Part shown: piece after piece, positions 1-6,134 of the stretch
Layout: every line of letters starts with the position of its first letter
Numbering within the stretch: position 1 is the first letter of the stretch
DNA from: an uncultured bacterium
Lineage (GTDB): Bacteria; Cyanobacteriota; Vampirovibrionia; Gastranaerophilales; Gastranaerophilaceae
Direction: 5' to 3'
Assembly (NCBI GenBank): GCA_902464375.1
Contig: CABQIM010000096.1
Coordinates: forward strand, 1-6,173
DNA: 6,173 nt
Program-made: the position numbers and the translations under genes
The notes under the pieces: model-generated
Seen by the model: the letters and a program-made list of their open reading frames with translations, nothing else
What the model was told of the DNA's origin: nothing
Database searches by the model: none

Positions 1-66
1 CTCGGTCAACCGACTATGATATATAGTGAATATTTTGTAGAAGATAGAATGTCTGGTGACAGATGA
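1..66 (+). CDS. C-terminal end of an unidentified upstream reading frame (partial)
   Basis: Reading frame 1 is open from the first base of the window and ends at a TGA at 64-66. It gives 21 residues, including the stretch IYSEYFVEDRMSGDR. The start lies outside the window. The composition is plausible for a real protein end, with acidic and aromatic residues mixed, but 21 open codons can occur by chance and I recognise no family. It is followed directly by the bceA leader, with no clear terminator between. It may be the end of a neighbouring gene or a gene fragment left at the edge of the resistance cassette. Confidence 0.25.
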   Translation, partial: LGQPTMIYSEYFVEDRMSGDR

Positions 67-108
67 AAAGCAGCATAAAGAATAGCGGTGAAATTCAAAC
101 AAAGGAAC

Positions 109-125
109 CTTACATCAAATGTAAG
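109..125. promoter_or_regulatory. Perfect inverted repeat, candidate BceR operator
   Basis: The sequence reads CTTACAT-CAA-ATGTAAG, a perfect 7-bp inverted repeat around a 3-nt centre, 70 nt upstream of the bceA start. From memory, BceR-type regulators bind an inverted repeat close to TNACA-N4-TGTAA upstream of their transporter promoters. Here the half-sites TTACA and TGTAA are separated by 5 nt instead of 4. The half-site match, the position before the operon and the OmpR-type regulator encoded downstream support an operator. It has no T-run after it, so it is not a terminator. Binding is inferred. Confidence 0.55.
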
Positions 126-154
126 TGGTGTATTTATGCTTTGTGTAGTAAAAT
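126..154 (+). promoter_or_regulatory. Candidate promoter of the bce operon
   Basis: A TAAAAT hexamer at 149-154 can serve as a -10 box. With a 17-nt spacer the -35 position falls at 126-131 (TGGTGT), a poor match to TTGACA that starts directly after the inverted repeat at 109-125. A weak -35 next to an operator is what an activator-dependent promoter would look like. In this AT-rich leader other hexamers, such as TTTAAT at 155-160, could be chosen, so the exact promoter is uncertain. Confidence 0.3.
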
Positions 155-182
155 TTTAATTGTAAAAAAGTATGAACAAAAA

Positions 183-189
183 AGAGGTG
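183..189 (+). promoter_or_regulatory. Ribosome binding site that decides the bceA start
   Basis: AGAGGTG lies 6 nt before the ATG at 196. The in-frame ATG at 172 has only an A-rich run before it and would place this Shine-Dalgarno sequence inside the coding region. The start at 196 is therefore preferred. Confidence 0.7.
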
Positions 190-195
190 TTAAGA

Positions 196-978
196 ATGGA
201 TTATACAAAAAAACTTTTAGAAGTACGCGACCTGCACAAAGCATATTCCAAAGAGGGCGTTCCCACAAAAGCACTAAACGGAATTACCTTTGATGTTCTA
301 AGTGGCGAATATTTGGGAATTATGGGAGCCAGCGGTTCCGGGAAAACAACATTATTAAATTGTATTGCTACGGTCATTAAACCTACCTCTGGACAAATTT
401 TGCTCTCCGGGGCGAATATAAGTGCCTTTGACGGTGCTAAGTTAGCGGAATACCGTGGAAATAGAATTGGTTATCTGTTTCAAGACTTTGCTTTGCTTGA
501 TAATTTGACAGGCAGAGAAAATATTCTGTTGCCCTTATCCATTCACAATATAGATAGTTCCATAGCCGAAAAGCACCTAAATGATATAGCCGGATTTCTT
601 GGAATTACTGATGTTCTTTCAAAGTTTCCGGCGCAAATGTCCGGCGGTCAAAAGCAGCGTGTAGCCGCAGCCCGTAGTTTGATTTCTAATCCAGATATTA
701 TTTTGGCTGATGAGCCGACAGGCGCATTAGACACAAAAGCTGCACGGTTGCTTATGGAAAAATTACAGGAAGTCAACCAAGTGCAAGGACGTACCATTTT
801 AATGGTTACGCATGACCCTAACGCAGCAAGTTTCTGTTCCCGCATTTTGTTCATACAGGACGGCGTTATTTTCCATGAATTGCGTCGCAAAGTTCCGACA
901 GAAACACGGGAAGAATTTTATGCGCGCATATTACAGGTAATGGCGCAAATGGGAGGAGGGAGCGCAAATGTTCTTTAA
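196..978 (+). CDS. bceA: BceA-type ABC transporter ATP-binding protein
   Basis: This 260-residue cytoplasmic ATPase powers the BceB permease in a peptide-antibiotic resistance transporter. The motifs are all present: Walker A GASGSGKTT at 44-52, Q-loop Gln96 in LFQD, signature MSGGQ at 148-152, Walker B ending in ILADEP with Asp172 and Glu173, D-loop GALD at 176-179 and switch His206 in THD. The opening LLEVRDLHKAYSKEG, with the Y-loop aromatic, is typical of the MacB/LolD/BceA class. The length is normal for the family. I start it at 196 because of the Shine-Dalgarno sequence at 183-189; a start at 172 would add 8 residues. The last 11 nt overlap the start of bceB, which implies coupled translation. 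The symbol marks the family, not proven orthology with the Bacillus subtilis gene. Confidence 0.95.
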   Translation: MDYTKKLLEVRDLHKAYSKEGVPTKALNGITFDVLSGEYLGIMGASGSGKTTLLNCIATVIKPTSGQILLSGANISAFDGAKLAEYRGNRIGYLFQDFALLDNLTGRENILLPLSIHNIDSSIAEKHLNDIAGFLGITDVLSKFPAQMSGGQKQRVAAARSLISNPDIILADEPTGALDTKAARLLMEKLQEVNQVQGRTILMVTHDPNAASFCSRILFIQDGVIFHELRRKVPTETREEFYARILQVMAQMGGGSANVL

Positions 979-3118
979 CCTTGCATGGAGAAATTCCAAA
1001 CGTAGCCGCAATGAAAATCTGATTTACTTTCTGACAATGGTAACGGCGGTAGCGGCATTTTACATTGTGCTTTCTCTCGGAGCGCAGGACGTTATACGCT
1101 TTTTAAGCAGCCTTGAAAGCGATGCCGTGGAACGGCTGCTTACAAACCTTTTACCTACTGTCTATGTTTGTGCATTATTATTTGTATTTTTCCTTGTAGT
1201 ATTTGCAAATAAGTATCAGCTCGAATGTCGCAGCCGGGAACTAGGATTATATTTGATGTTTGGTATGACAAAGACCCGATTATTTACGCAAATTATGACA
1301 GAGGGGCTTATCACTTCACTTGTCGCCCTCTTGGGTGGACTTATCTGCGGTGGTTTTCTATCCGAAGTTATCAGCCTTGCAACGGCACGTTTAGTCGGAC
1401 ACGGTGTTATTGCACATCAATCAAGTTTTTCATTAAGCGCAGTTTTCTTTACGATATTGGGATTTTTAATCATCCAATGTGTGGCGTTGTTTATACTATG
1501 CGGAAAATTGTTTAAGAAAGAAGTCCACCAACTGCTTTATGGAGAAATGGGAAAAAAACAACACACGGGCAGCACACACGGAAGTTTGCTATCCCTTGTA
1601 ATTGGTACGGCAGTTTTACTTGTTGCATACTGGGTTGTCATAGAACACTTCATGACTGGCGGTGGTGTAATGCTGCTTGTTGCTGTCCTGCTTGGAATTG
1701 TTGGAACAATTCTTTTTATCCGAGGCATTGCCCGGCTTTTAAGTATAGTAGCTGCTTCTAACAAACGGAAAGCGACAAATGGACTTTATGTATTTACTTT
1801 GCGACAGCTTCACGAGAATGTTGTTTATAAATATATTTCAATTAGTGTTGCGTCTATTCTGATGATGCTTACCATTATGTTTATTGCAAATGGTTCTGCA
1901 ACTATTATGTCGCATGGGAATGAATTAACAAGAACTTCTGCTGTTTATGATTTTACAGTAATGGGCGAAGAACAGAATGTTGAGCAATACCTTTCCGACG
2001 ACCAAATGCGAGTTTATGTAGCTAATCTTAACCGTATGGAAACAGGGAACATGAAACGTCCTGCTTCCGGGGAAATGAAATCCTTTGTTGACTGGTCTGT
2101 ATTAAGAAAAGAGATTGTTCAAAACTTGCCAGAGGGTGTAATAGACCCTGCGACACAAGAAGCTGCCAGTTACGAATTTGGTTCACATCAACCCGCAGCC
2201 CTTAATCTGCTTGGATTTATTGATACGGGGAGTGTTTCTCCTTATATGCTCCCAGTTTCATCATATAATCGCCTGTTGGAAGCCGCAGGAGAAAAGCAAA
2301 TAAATCTTGAAAATGACGAAGCTGTTTTTTACCTCAACCCGGACTTTTTAGAAGATGAACAGGAAGATACCGTTGCTCTGTTAGACAGGATTGCAGAGAA
2401 CGCACAGACAAGCGGTAATGCGTTGATTTCCATTGACAAAAAGTCAGTTACACTTGTTCCGTCTGTACCGATGAAAGGACTTACTGCTGATGAAAATGTT
2501 AAAATTGTAACCGCATTGATTGTTTCCGACGAGATATATCATAACTATGTAGACCCGGACACCTGTTCTGTATATTGGAATTTCTGTATTCCGAATGAGA
2601 TTGTAGAAGCAAACGGACTGATGCTGTCCGTTATGGAAGCACGCGATTTGCTGAAGCCGTCCGGTCTGTATTACGAAAGCTATCTTGATAATTTCGGGCG
2701 GCAACTATTTTATCTTATCTCCGGGAGTTACATGACTTTATATATGGGCTTTATGCTATTGATTATCGCGTGTGCATTGCTTGCTTTGCAATTCTTAACA
2801 CAAATGCAATCGACAAAATCAAGATATTTGACACTCTCAATTTTGGGTGCGAGGCGAGAACAGATAAAACGGTCAATTTATAAACAAGTTTTATGGTATT
2901 TTCTACTCCCCCTAATGTTGGCTTGTATAAGTGGTACGGTTGGTCTTTATGCAATGCAGCAGCATTTATACTCTGACAGCACAAGGATCGGGCAATCTTA
3001 TCCGTTGTTGATTATTATGGCATTTACTGTCGTTCTTATTATGGCAATTTACGGTGTGGCTGTTGCGCGGACAGCTACACGGGAAATCGGAAAAATAAAT
3101 TACAAGCCTAATTCATAA
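968..3118 (+). CDS. bceB: BceB-type FtsX-like ABC transporter permease
   Basis: This 716-residue membrane protein is the permease and sensor subunit of the transporter. Ten hydrophobic segments can be placed at about residues 17-37, 61-80, 111-131, 156-179, 207-226, 233-253, 288-308, 588-610, 641-663 and 679-699. About 280 mostly polar residues lie between segments 7 and 8. Ten helices with a large extracellular domain between helices 7 and 8 are diagnostic of BceB-type permeases, where that domain is linked to drug specificity and signalling to the kinase. The N-terminus (MFFNLAWRNSKRSR) and the ELGLYLMFGMTK and LTLSILGARREQIKRSI stretches are typical FtsX-family sequence. A strong ribosome binding site, GGGAGGAGGG at 951-960, lies inside the end of bceA, 7 nt before the ATG. 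The drug recognised cannot be read from the sequence; bacitracin, lantibiotics or other lipid II-binding peptides are possible. Confidence 0.95.
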   Translation: MFFNLAWRNSKRSRNENLIYFLTMVTAVAAFYIVLSLGAQDVIRFLSSLESDAVERLLTNLLPTVYVCALLFVFFLVVFANKYQLECRSRELGLYLMFGMTKTRLFTQIMTEGLITSLVALLGGLICGGFLSEVISLATARLVGHGVIAHQSSFSLSAVFFTILGFLIIQCVALFILCGKLFKKEVHQLLYGEMGKKQHTGSTHGSLLSLVIGTAVLLVAYWVVIEHFMTGGGVMLLVAVLLGIVGTILFIRGIARLLSIVAASNKRKATNGLYVFTLRQLHENVVYKYISISVASILMMLTIMFIANGSATIMSHGNELTRTSAVYDFTVMGEEQNVEQYLSDDQMRVYVANLNRMETGNMKRPASGEMKSFVDWSVLRKEIVQNLPEGVIDPATQEAASYEFGSHQPAALNLLGFIDTGSVSPYMLPVSSYNRLLEAAGEKQINLENDEAVFYLNPDFLEDEQEDTVALLDRIAENAQTSGNALISIDKKSVTLVPSVPMKGLTADENVKIVTALIVSDEIYHNYVDPDTCSVYWNFCIPNEIVEANGLMLSVMEARDLLKPSGLYYESYLDNFGRQLFYLISGSYMTLYMGFMLLIIACALLALQFLTQMQSTKSRYLTLSILGARREQIKRSIYKQVLWYFLLPLMLACISGTVGLYAMQQHLYSDSTRIGQSYPLLIIMAFTVVLIMAIYGVAVARTATREIGKINYKPNS

Positions 3119-3125
3119 CAGGCTT
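3104..3125 (+). repeat. Short inverted repeat spanning the bceB stop codon
   Basis: AAGCCT at 3104-3109 pairs with AGGCTT at 3120-3125 around a 10-nt loop that contains the bceB stop codon. No T-run follows; instead the bceR ribosome binding site begins 6 nt later. A 6-bp stem is weak and may be chance. If it forms in the mRNA it could mark a processing or stability boundary between the transporter genes and the regulatory genes. Confidence 0.3.
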
Positions 3126-3130
3126 ACGTG

Positions 3131-3140
3131 AAAGGAGGTG
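3131..3140 (+). promoter_or_regulatory. Near-perfect ribosome binding site that fixes a UUG start for bceR
   Basis: AAAGGAGGTG is almost the full anti-Shine-Dalgarno complement and lies 6 nt before the TTG at 3147. The in-frame GTG at 3138 overlaps this site and so cannot be initiated from it. The ATG at 3159 is 18 nt away, which is too far, and starting there would remove the first beta strand of the receiver domain. Confidence 0.75.
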
Positions 3141-3146
3141 GTCGTA

Positions 3147-3830
3147 TTGGCACGAATTATGGTAGTTGAAGATGATGTTTATATGCGGGAAGAACTGACG
3201 GATTTATTGAGAAAGTCGGGGTATGAAACAGCCTCGTTATTTGATTTTGAAAACGCAATACCGGAAATTACAGAGTATTCCCCCGATTTGGTTTTACTCG
3301 ACATAAATCTTCCATTTCATTCCGGCTTTGAAATCTGCAAAGAATTAAAAGCAAAGCAGCTTGGAACAGTGTTGGTATTGACAGCAAGAGATAAATTGCA
3401 GGACGAACTTCACGCATTAGGATTGGGAGCTGATGACTACTTAACAAAGCCGTGTAATATAGAGCGCCTGCTTGCCCGCATTAAAAATTTATTACGACGC
3501 AAAGAGGAACAGATACGGCAAGGCTTACTGGACGGGAACGGATTTTTACTTGACCCAAACACCTTTACAATTTATGTGGGGAAGAGTTCTTCCCTCATGC
3601 CACCCAATGAGGGAAAAATATTGCTTGCGCTTTTGAAGAAAAGCCCTAATCTTGTTACCAAACATGAGCTGTGCAACGTGCTTTGGGGAACGGAAGAATG
3701 CATTGACGAAAATGCGCTGCAAGTAACTTTTACGCGATTGAGGAAAACGCTCCGTGAATTTGGTCTTGAAGAACGGATAGAAACAGTACGCGGACAAGGC
3801 TACCGCTTGAAAGAGCAGGTGCGATTATGA
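3147..3830 (+). CDS. bceR: BceR-type OmpR-family response regulator
   Basis: This 227-residue transcription activator is phosphorylated by the kinase encoded next to it. Residues 2-118 form a receiver domain with the acidic pair Asp9/Asp10 in VVEDD, the phosphoacceptor Asp52 in LVLLDINLP, the switch Thr79 in VLTARD and Lys101 in DDYLTKP. About residues 125-224 form an OmpR/PhoB winged-helix DNA-binding domain, with the recognition-helix region ENALQVTFTRLRKTL and the family ending ETVRGQGYRL. The likely start is the TTG at 3147, which reads MARIMVVEDD; the alternative GTG at 3138 adds three residues. It begins 28 nt after bceB, and its stop overlaps the bceS start as ATGA. Its most likely target is the inverted repeat at 109-125, which would make the operon autoregulated. 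This assignment is inferred. Confidence 0.95.
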   Translation: MARIMVVEDDVYMREELTDLLRKSGYETASLFDFENAIPEITEYSPDLVLLDINLPFHSGFEICKELKAKQLGTVLVLTARDKLQDELHALGLGADDYLTKPCNIERLLARIKNLLRRKEEQIRQGLLDGNGFLLDPNTFTIYVGKSSSLMPPNEGKILLALLKKSPNLVTKHELCNVLWGTEECIDENALQVTFTRLRKTLREFGLEERIETVRGQGYRLKEQVRL

Positions 3831-4873
3831 AGAAGCTAAAAATATTTTTAACCTATATTTCCTCTAATCGTGTATGGATTATCACACTTGCCTGTTTGGA
3901 CGTATTCTTTATATTCCTTGCCTGGCTGGCTAATCCAGATTATTTTATCAATTATGTTGCATTGATCATTTTCGTATCATTTGCCACACTTGCTATCCCG
4001 CTTGCTATATCAATCAGAAAACGCAACAAGACAGACGCTATTTTTCGGCGTTTTCTATTGGAGCCAGACGATACCAACGAATACTTACTGTGTGAAGCTG
4101 TTCCCGCAGTATTACGCCCTTATATCTGTGAATTGGGGCAGCATTTGAGGACGCAGCAGGAATATATCAACGAACAGAAAATTACAGTTACAGATTATCA
4201 ACACTACATTGAAAATTGGGTACATGAAATCAAAAAGCCGCTATCCCTTATGACCTTGCTACTGGACAATCGAAAAGATGAAATGTCCCCTTTGGTTCAT
4301 ACCCGTATGCTGTATGTACGCGACCATACCCGACAGGATATAGAACAAATTCTATACTTTTCAAGGCTTGGGGCTACTCATAAGGATTACTTTTTTGAGC
4401 CGCTTTCAATTCTTGAAATTTGTCGTGAAGCAGTTGAAGATAATTTAACGCTTCTTGAAGAAGCTGGATTTTCTGTTGAATATACCGAAAACGATGCTCA
4501 AGTGATTTCTGACAAAAAAGGTTTGATGTTCATTTTAGGACAGATAATCAGCAATAGTGTGAAATATACGGGGAACAATCCTGCTCCTCGACTTCTCTTT
4601 TCCATTGCTGATAGTGCGGATAATGAACAGATTTCTTTATCTATGAAAGACAACGGCACAAGCATACCGTTGTCTGACTTACCTTTTGTTTTCGACAAGG
4701 GGTTTACTGGAGATACGGGCAGTTACCTTAGTCGTTCTACGGGTATGGGGTTATACCTTGTTCAGAAAATGGCAACTGACCTGTCTATCACGGTGGAGCT
4801 AAAAAACAATTCTTGCGGTGGAACAACTGTAACCTTGACGTTCCCGAAAGTGGAGCGTCCATTTGGGAGGTAA
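3827..4873 (+). CDS. bceS: BceS-type intramembrane-sensing histidine kinase
   Basis: This 348-residue membrane kinase phosphorylates the response regulator encoded directly upstream. Two N-terminal membrane helices at about residues 16-36 and 42-63 are joined by only about 5 residues (NPDYF), so there is no extracellular ligand-binding domain. This is the hallmark of intramembrane-sensing kinases that receive their signal from a BceAB transporter. The phosphorylated His133 sits in ENWVHEIKKPLS. The ATPase domain carries the N box around Asn243 (ISNSVKYTGN), the G1 motif KDNG at 274-277, the F box in LPFVFDKGFTG and the G2 motif STGMGLYL at 304-311. All catalytic motifs look intact and the length is normal for the family. 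Its ATG overlaps the bceR stop by 4 nt, and the next gene starts 4 nt after its stop. Confidence 0.95.
   Translation: MKKLKIFLTYISSNRVWIITLACLDVFFIFLAWLANPDYFINYVALIIFVSFATLAIPLAISIRKRNKTDAIFRRFLLEPDDTNEYLLCEAVPAVLRPYICELGQHLRTQQEYINEQKITVTDYQHYIENWVHEIKKPLSLMTLLLDNRKDEMSPLVHTRMLYVRDHTRQDIEQILYFSRLGATHKDYFFEPLSILEICREAVEDNLTLLEEAGFSVEYTENDAQVISDKKGLMFILGQIISNSVKYTGNNPAPRLLFSIADSADNEQISLSMKDNGTSIPLSDLPFVFDKGFTGDTGSYLSRSTGMGLYLVQKMATDLSITVELKNNSCGGTTVTLTFPKVERPFGR
4865..4871 (+). promoter_or_regulatory. Ribosome binding site of the fifth operon gene, inside the bceS stop region
   Basis: GGGAGGT forms the last sense codons of bceS and the first base of its stop, and lies 6 nt before the ATG at 4878. 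It supports 4878 as the start of the next gene, in preference to the in-frame TTG at 4863, which lies upstream of this site. It also supports translation coupled to bceS. Confidence 0.7.
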
Positions 4874-4877
4874 TGAA

Positions 4878-5375
4878 ATGCAGTTACAAAACGAAACAAT
4901 AAAAGAGCGCACACCAATAAAAGGCTTGCTCATTGATTGGTTGATTATATTTGGAACATATCTTTTTATCCGTGTATTCTTCGCCCTCTTTGGGCTTCAT
5001 CAGAATATTGTCATTTTGGGCTGTTGCCTTGCGGTATTGCCATATCTTTTGGGGGCAGTATATTTACAGAAATCCCACAAGCAATGTCCATTATGGCTTT
5101 CTGCATCGGCTATTTTAATACCGTCCATTGTTGAAAAAATAGCGATATATTTATTTGGTGCGTACTTATACAATTTAAGCCCGATAAATGTTTTAGGAGT
5201 TATGGAAGCAATTAAGAGTAACGCATCATACACAAACTTCATTAAAAATCAATCAGCACAGAATTTAATCAATCTATCATATTTGAATTGGACATACATT
5301 CTATGCAGTATAGCTATTTCTGTTTTGGTTATCTTGCTTTTAAATCAGACAAAACAGAAAAGTAATAAAGGATAA
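4878..5375 (+). CDS. Small four-helix membrane protein of unknown function in the bce operon
   Basis: I do not recognise this 165-residue protein. Four hydrophobic segments lie at about residues 15-38, 43-63, 71-95 and 136-156, with a polar loop of about 35-40 residues between the third and fourth. Lysine and arginine residues sit in the N-terminus, in the short helix 2-3 connection (QKSHKQ) and in the C-terminus (KQKSNKG), which predicts both ends inside the cell and the long loop outside. No catalytic motif is apparent; in particular I see nothing that marks it as an undecaprenyl pyrophosphate phosphatase. It starts 4 nt after bceS with its own strong ribosome binding site, so it is almost certainly in the same operon. 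An accessory role in resistance is plausible by analogy with VraH beside VraDE in Staphylococcus, but that protein is much smaller and no homology is claimed. Confidence 0.85.
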   Translation: MQLQNETIKERTPIKGLLIDWLIIFGTYLFIRVFFALFGLHQNIVILGCCLAVLPYLLGAVYLQKSHKQCPLWLSASAILIPSIVEKIAIYLFGAYLYNLSPINVLGVMEAIKSNASYTNFIKNQSAQNLINLSYLNWTYILCSIAISVLVILLLNQTKQKSNKG

Positions 5376-5411
5376 AGAGAACTTTATGAAAGTGACATAG
5401 TATAAAACATC

Positions 5412-5443
5412 TGCCACTCGACGGCAAAAGAAAAAAAACGTCG
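5412..5443. repeat. Two overlapping short inverted repeats in the intergenic gap
   Basis: TGCC at 5412-5415 pairs with GGCA at 5423-5426, and CGACG at 5419-5423 pairs with CGTCG at 5439-5443 around a purine-rich loop with a run of eight A residues. The two hairpins share bases and cannot form together. No T-run follows on the plus strand, so this is not a convincing terminator for the bce operon. It may be a remnant of a junction or simply chance. Confidence 0.25.
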
Positions 5444-5536
5444 CACAGCAAATATATAGGGTTAATTGTGAGATGAAAATATGAGAAATTAGCTGTATTT
5501 GATATATCTGAATCCGGCAGAGAGATTGGAGAAAAG

Positions 5537-6076
5537 TTGATACTTTTGCTTGATGAAAGACAACGGAAAGAACTTGCACAGTATTCGCCATATATTGCAA
5601 TACCAAAGGTGTCTTCGCAAAACAGAAGATATATTCCGATGGATTATCTTGAAGGAGAAATAATTCCAGGCGATAAACTTTTTACAATGCCGTCAGCCAC
5701 AAGTTACGAGTTTGGAATACTAATGTCCAATGTTCATATGGCATGGACCAGAGCAGTATGTGGTCGACTAAAGAGTGATTATAGTTATTCTAATATGATT
5801 GTTTATAATAATTTCCCTTGGCCTTCTCCAACAAATGATCAAAAGGAAAAGATAAGAAAAACGGCACAGGCTATCTTGAATGCTAGAGCACTTTATACAG
5901 ATAGCAATCTTGCAGATCTTTATGATCCTTTGACAATGCCAACAGAATTACTGAAAGCACATAAAGCAAATAACAGAGCAGTGATGCATGCTTATGGATT
6001 TAGCATTAAAATGTCAGAAGCAGACTGTGTTGCTGAATTAATGAGAATGTATCAGAAATTGACAAAAGAAAAATAA
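5537..6076 (+). pseudogene. C-terminal remnant of an MmeI-like type IIG restriction-modification methyltransferase
   Basis: This frame codes for about 180 residues matching only the end of MmeI-like class I SAM-dependent DNA methyltransferases, which are usually some 900 residues or longer. From about residue 18 the target-recognition region is recognisable: IPKVSSQNRRYIP, GDKLFTMPSATSYEFGIL, SNVHMAWTRAVCGRLKSDY and IVYNNFPWP. The MmeI C-terminal region follows, with LADLYDPLTMPTELLKAHK and NRAVMHAYGF. The nuclease, helical and methyltransferase regions, with the SAM-binding and NPPY motifs, are absent, so it cannot modify DNA alone. The frame is open back to 5477, just after a TGA at 5474-5476, but residues before about 5582 do not look like this family. 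A TTG at 5537 preceded by GGAG could initiate translation. The remnant itself has no internal stop and is well conserved, suggesting recent truncation. Confidence 0.85.
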
Positions 6077-6090
6077 TGATTACCCCAAAG

Positions 6091-6134
6091 GGCATTAACC
6101 ATAAGTGGTTAGTGCCTATTTTTTTGCTTTTTTT
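6091..6134 (+). terminator. Strong intrinsic terminator after the methyltransferase remnant
   Basis: GGCATTAACCA at 6091-6101 pairs with TGGTTAGTGCC at 6106-6116 to form an 11-bp stem with one T-G wobble and a TAAG loop. A T-rich tract (TATTTTTTTGCTTTTTTT) follows directly. The stem begins 14 nt after the TAA of the methyltransferase remnant. It is the first convincing terminator downstream of the bce operon, so read-through from that operon could end here. The remaining bases to 6173 are AT-rich and show nothing I can support. Confidence 0.9.

Noticed and set aside
172..195. Earlier in-frame ATG for bceA at 172
   Set aside because: The AGAGGTG ribosome binding site lies downstream of it and fits the ATG at 196; the added residues MNKKEVLR correspond to the translated binding site.
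63..293. Plus-strand frame of 76 codons overlapping the operator and the start of bceA
   Set aside because: It has no good ribosome binding site, runs through the operator and promoter region into bceA in another phase, and its residues resemble no protein; it is a chance frame.
3104..3125. Stem-loop after bceB as an intrinsic terminator
   Set aside because: It lacks a T-run and is followed immediately by the bceR ribosome binding site; at most a weak mRNA structure.
5419..5443. CGACG/CGTCG hairpin as terminator of the bce operon
   Set aside because: The stem is only 5 bp with a long loop, and no T-run follows it on the plus strand.
5340..5606. Minus-strand frame of 88 codons across the intergenic gap
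   Set aside because: It overlaps the ends of two plus-strand genes, has a low-complexity hydrophobic and aromatic composition expected from antisense AT-rich DNA, and no ribosome binding site was evident.
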